A stretch of 5,705 bases of DNA from an uncultured Methylobacter sp. (lineage in GTDB: Bacteria; Pseudomonadota; Gammaproteobacteria; Methylococcales; Methylomonadaceae): assembly GCA_903831545.1 (NCBI GenBank), contig CAIKYI010000442.1, positions 1 through 5,705 on the forward strand, in the 5' to 3' direction. The notes below the pieces were generated by a model that was not told the origin of the DNA, did not search any database, and saw only the letters and a list, made by a program, of their open reading frames with translations. Within the stretch, counting starts at the first letter, position 1. Each line of letters begins with the position of its first letter. Of this stretch, positions 5,174-5,705 are shown in pieces. A program made the translations under genes and the position numbers.

Positions 5174-5467
5174 TTAAGCCGCCTTATCAGAAGTAGAACT
5201 CTGAGCTCGGCACTTATCCAACCATTCCAGCACATCAGTCTTGCGATATTTAACAGCACGACCAATCTTAATAAATGGAATACCACCACCTGCCCATCTA
5301 TCACGCTCCATTGTTGCTGTAGAACAGTCGCGAACGTAGGCTACGACATTTTGATTAAATAGTGCGGTCTCAGGTGCACCATAAAATTCAGCAAGTGCTT
5401 CCGCTCTATTTTGTGCTTGGGTGCTGCTAGACTTGGCAAACGCTTTGACTCTATCTTCATTTGACAT
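5174..5467 (-). CDS. AlpA/excisionase-like winged-helix DNA-binding protein
   Basis: This 97-residue protein is first in the operon. Residues about 37-86 look like the helix-turn-helix_17/AlpA/excisionase-type fold: a predicted helical pair (FNQNVVAYVRDCSTATMERD) is followed by the typical wing and last helix, IPFIKIGRAVKYRKTDVLEWL (63-83). Proteins of this kind are small transcription activators or recombination directionality factors in P4-like satellites, prophages and islands. Residues 1-36 are polar and rich in Ser, Ala and Gln, and may be a helical extension. The ATG start has only a weak GGAA ribosome site about 8 bases upstream, and a repeat-rich leader lies immediately before it. The 48-residue gene follows after a 4-base gap. 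I infer that it binds the leader repeats and controls the operon. Whether it also acts in excision cannot be judged, since no integrase is in view. Confidence 0.85.
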   Translation of the reverse strand: MSNEDRVKAFAKSSSTQAQNRAEALAEFYGAPETALFNQNVVAYVRDCSTATMERDRWAGGGIPFIKIGRAVKYRKTDVLEWLDKCRAQSSTSDKAA

Positions 5468-5531
5468 AGATTAATTCCAGATTCGTTATAAAAAAGAATC
5501 GCCATGAATTAACCCTCATGACTTGGAATCG

Positions 5532-5560
5532 ACTATACGGGTATGGCTTTACCGCTAAAT
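5532..5560 (-). promoter_or_regulatory. candidate promoter of the operon
   Basis: Reading leftward, TATAGT at 5537-5532 is a good -10 match. The bases 16-17 positions upstream (TTTAGC or ATTTAG, around 5554-5560) are a poor -35. If transcription starts near 5525, the centre of the 15-bp palindrome (5566) falls about 41 bases upstream, the usual place for an activator replacing the -35 contact. The transcript would have a leader of about 58 bases before the ATG at 5467. This is sequence-pattern inference only. Confidence 0.35.
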
Positions 5561-5603
5561 TTACCCGGTAAATAAACCTTTTAGCGGTAAGCTTATGGGT
5601 AAG
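5547..5603. promoter_or_regulatory. TTACC/GGTAA repeat cluster, putative operator
   Basis: An 11-bp perfect inverted repeat, TTACCGCTAAA (5549-5559) and TTTAGCGGTAA (5580-5590), brackets a 15-bp palindrome, ATTTACCCGGTAAAT (5559-5573). A further GGGTAAG lies at 5597-5603, inside the imperfect palindrome CTTATGGGTAAG (5592-5603). The shared core TTACC(C/G) thus occurs at least four times in alternating orientation within about 57 bases. This is typical of a cooperative regulator site. The adjacent AlpA-like protein, or a phage/satellite repressor encoded outside the window, is the likely ligand (inference). A recombination-arm site is an alternative. Confidence 0.55.
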
Positions 5604-5705
5604 TTTTTCTAAAAAGGTTGGGCTTTCCTTATATTGGAAAGTGTTTTATCAAAGGTTGCTCTTGATTGGTTTTGCTCGTTGCCATAACCAGAACACCATG
5701 AAATA

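Larger units (their letters stand above)
5468..5705. other. leader region with no convincing gene
   Basis: These 238 bases precede the operon. I see no ORF with a start and ribosome site. The rightmost 90 or so bases are open in all three minus frames and could hold the 3' end of another minus-strand gene. One such frame ends ATFDKTLSNIRKAQPF at a TAG near 5613. An ATG at 5694 on the plus strand is too near the edge to judge. The centre holds the repeat cluster and candidate promoter listed separately. Confidence 0.5.

Noticed and set aside
5170..5304. Upstream in-frame extension of the 48-residue gene to give 93 residues
   Set aside because: It runs through the HTH gene in another frame and lacks a ribosome site, whereas the internal ATG at 5169 has a good one.

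Overview
The window looks like the early (replication and regulation) operon of an integrated mobile element, either a defective prophage or a phage-satellite/plasmid-like island, in a proteobacterium of moderate GC. A gamma- or betaproteobacterium is most likely, judging from the style of the proteins. No host housekeeping gene, tRNA, integrase or virion gene is visible, so the taxonomic call is weak and the element type is inferred.

All convincing genes lie on the minus strand and are read from right to left. From the right: (i) 5468-5705 is a leader without a convincing gene. It holds a dense cluster of TTACC/GGTAA inverted repeats next to a candidate -10 box. (ii) 5174-5467 encodes an AlpA/excisionase-type winged-helix DNA-binding protein. 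(iii) 5023-5169 encodes a 48-residue small protein with a hydrophobic C-terminus. (iv) 4190-5026 encodes a Toprim-domain primase-like protein. (v) 2184-4190 encodes a large P-loop ATPase (helicase-like). (vi) 1726-2184 encodes a TubC-like N-terminal domain joined to a cysteine-rich segment. (vii) 1016-1693 encodes a DUF3102 protein. (viii) 753-1019 encodes an 88-residue prophage-type protein. (ix) Three very small consecutive genes (532-756, 356-535 and 105-359) encode proteins that share an N-terminal M-x-I-x-x-R-L-x-K-(L/M)-E signature. The middle one starts with GTG and is easy to overlook. (x) 1-95 is an open minus-strand frame running off the window without a convincing start.

Nearly every gene overlaps its neighbour by 1 or 4 bases (TAATG, ATGA, GTGA), so this is one translationally coupled polycistron, probably driven from the leader at the right. 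The core function is probably DNA replication of the element: the DNA-binding protein regulates, and the Toprim protein and the ATPase together form a split primase/helicase.

The most striking structure is not a gene. Two copies of a compound DNA element of about 51 bp lie inside the ATPase gene, one near each end, in opposite orientation about 1.7 kb apart. Each copy has three GTTCC(C) units at exact 9-bp period, an AT-rich spacer, and an identical 12-bp box with a CTCCGGAG palindrome. Because the copies are inverted relative to the reading frame, they encode unrelated peptides (NVPYVPNVP and GNIGNFGNV). The similarity is therefore at the DNA or RNA level, and I treat it as a candidate cis-acting replication, recombination or RNA-pairing element.
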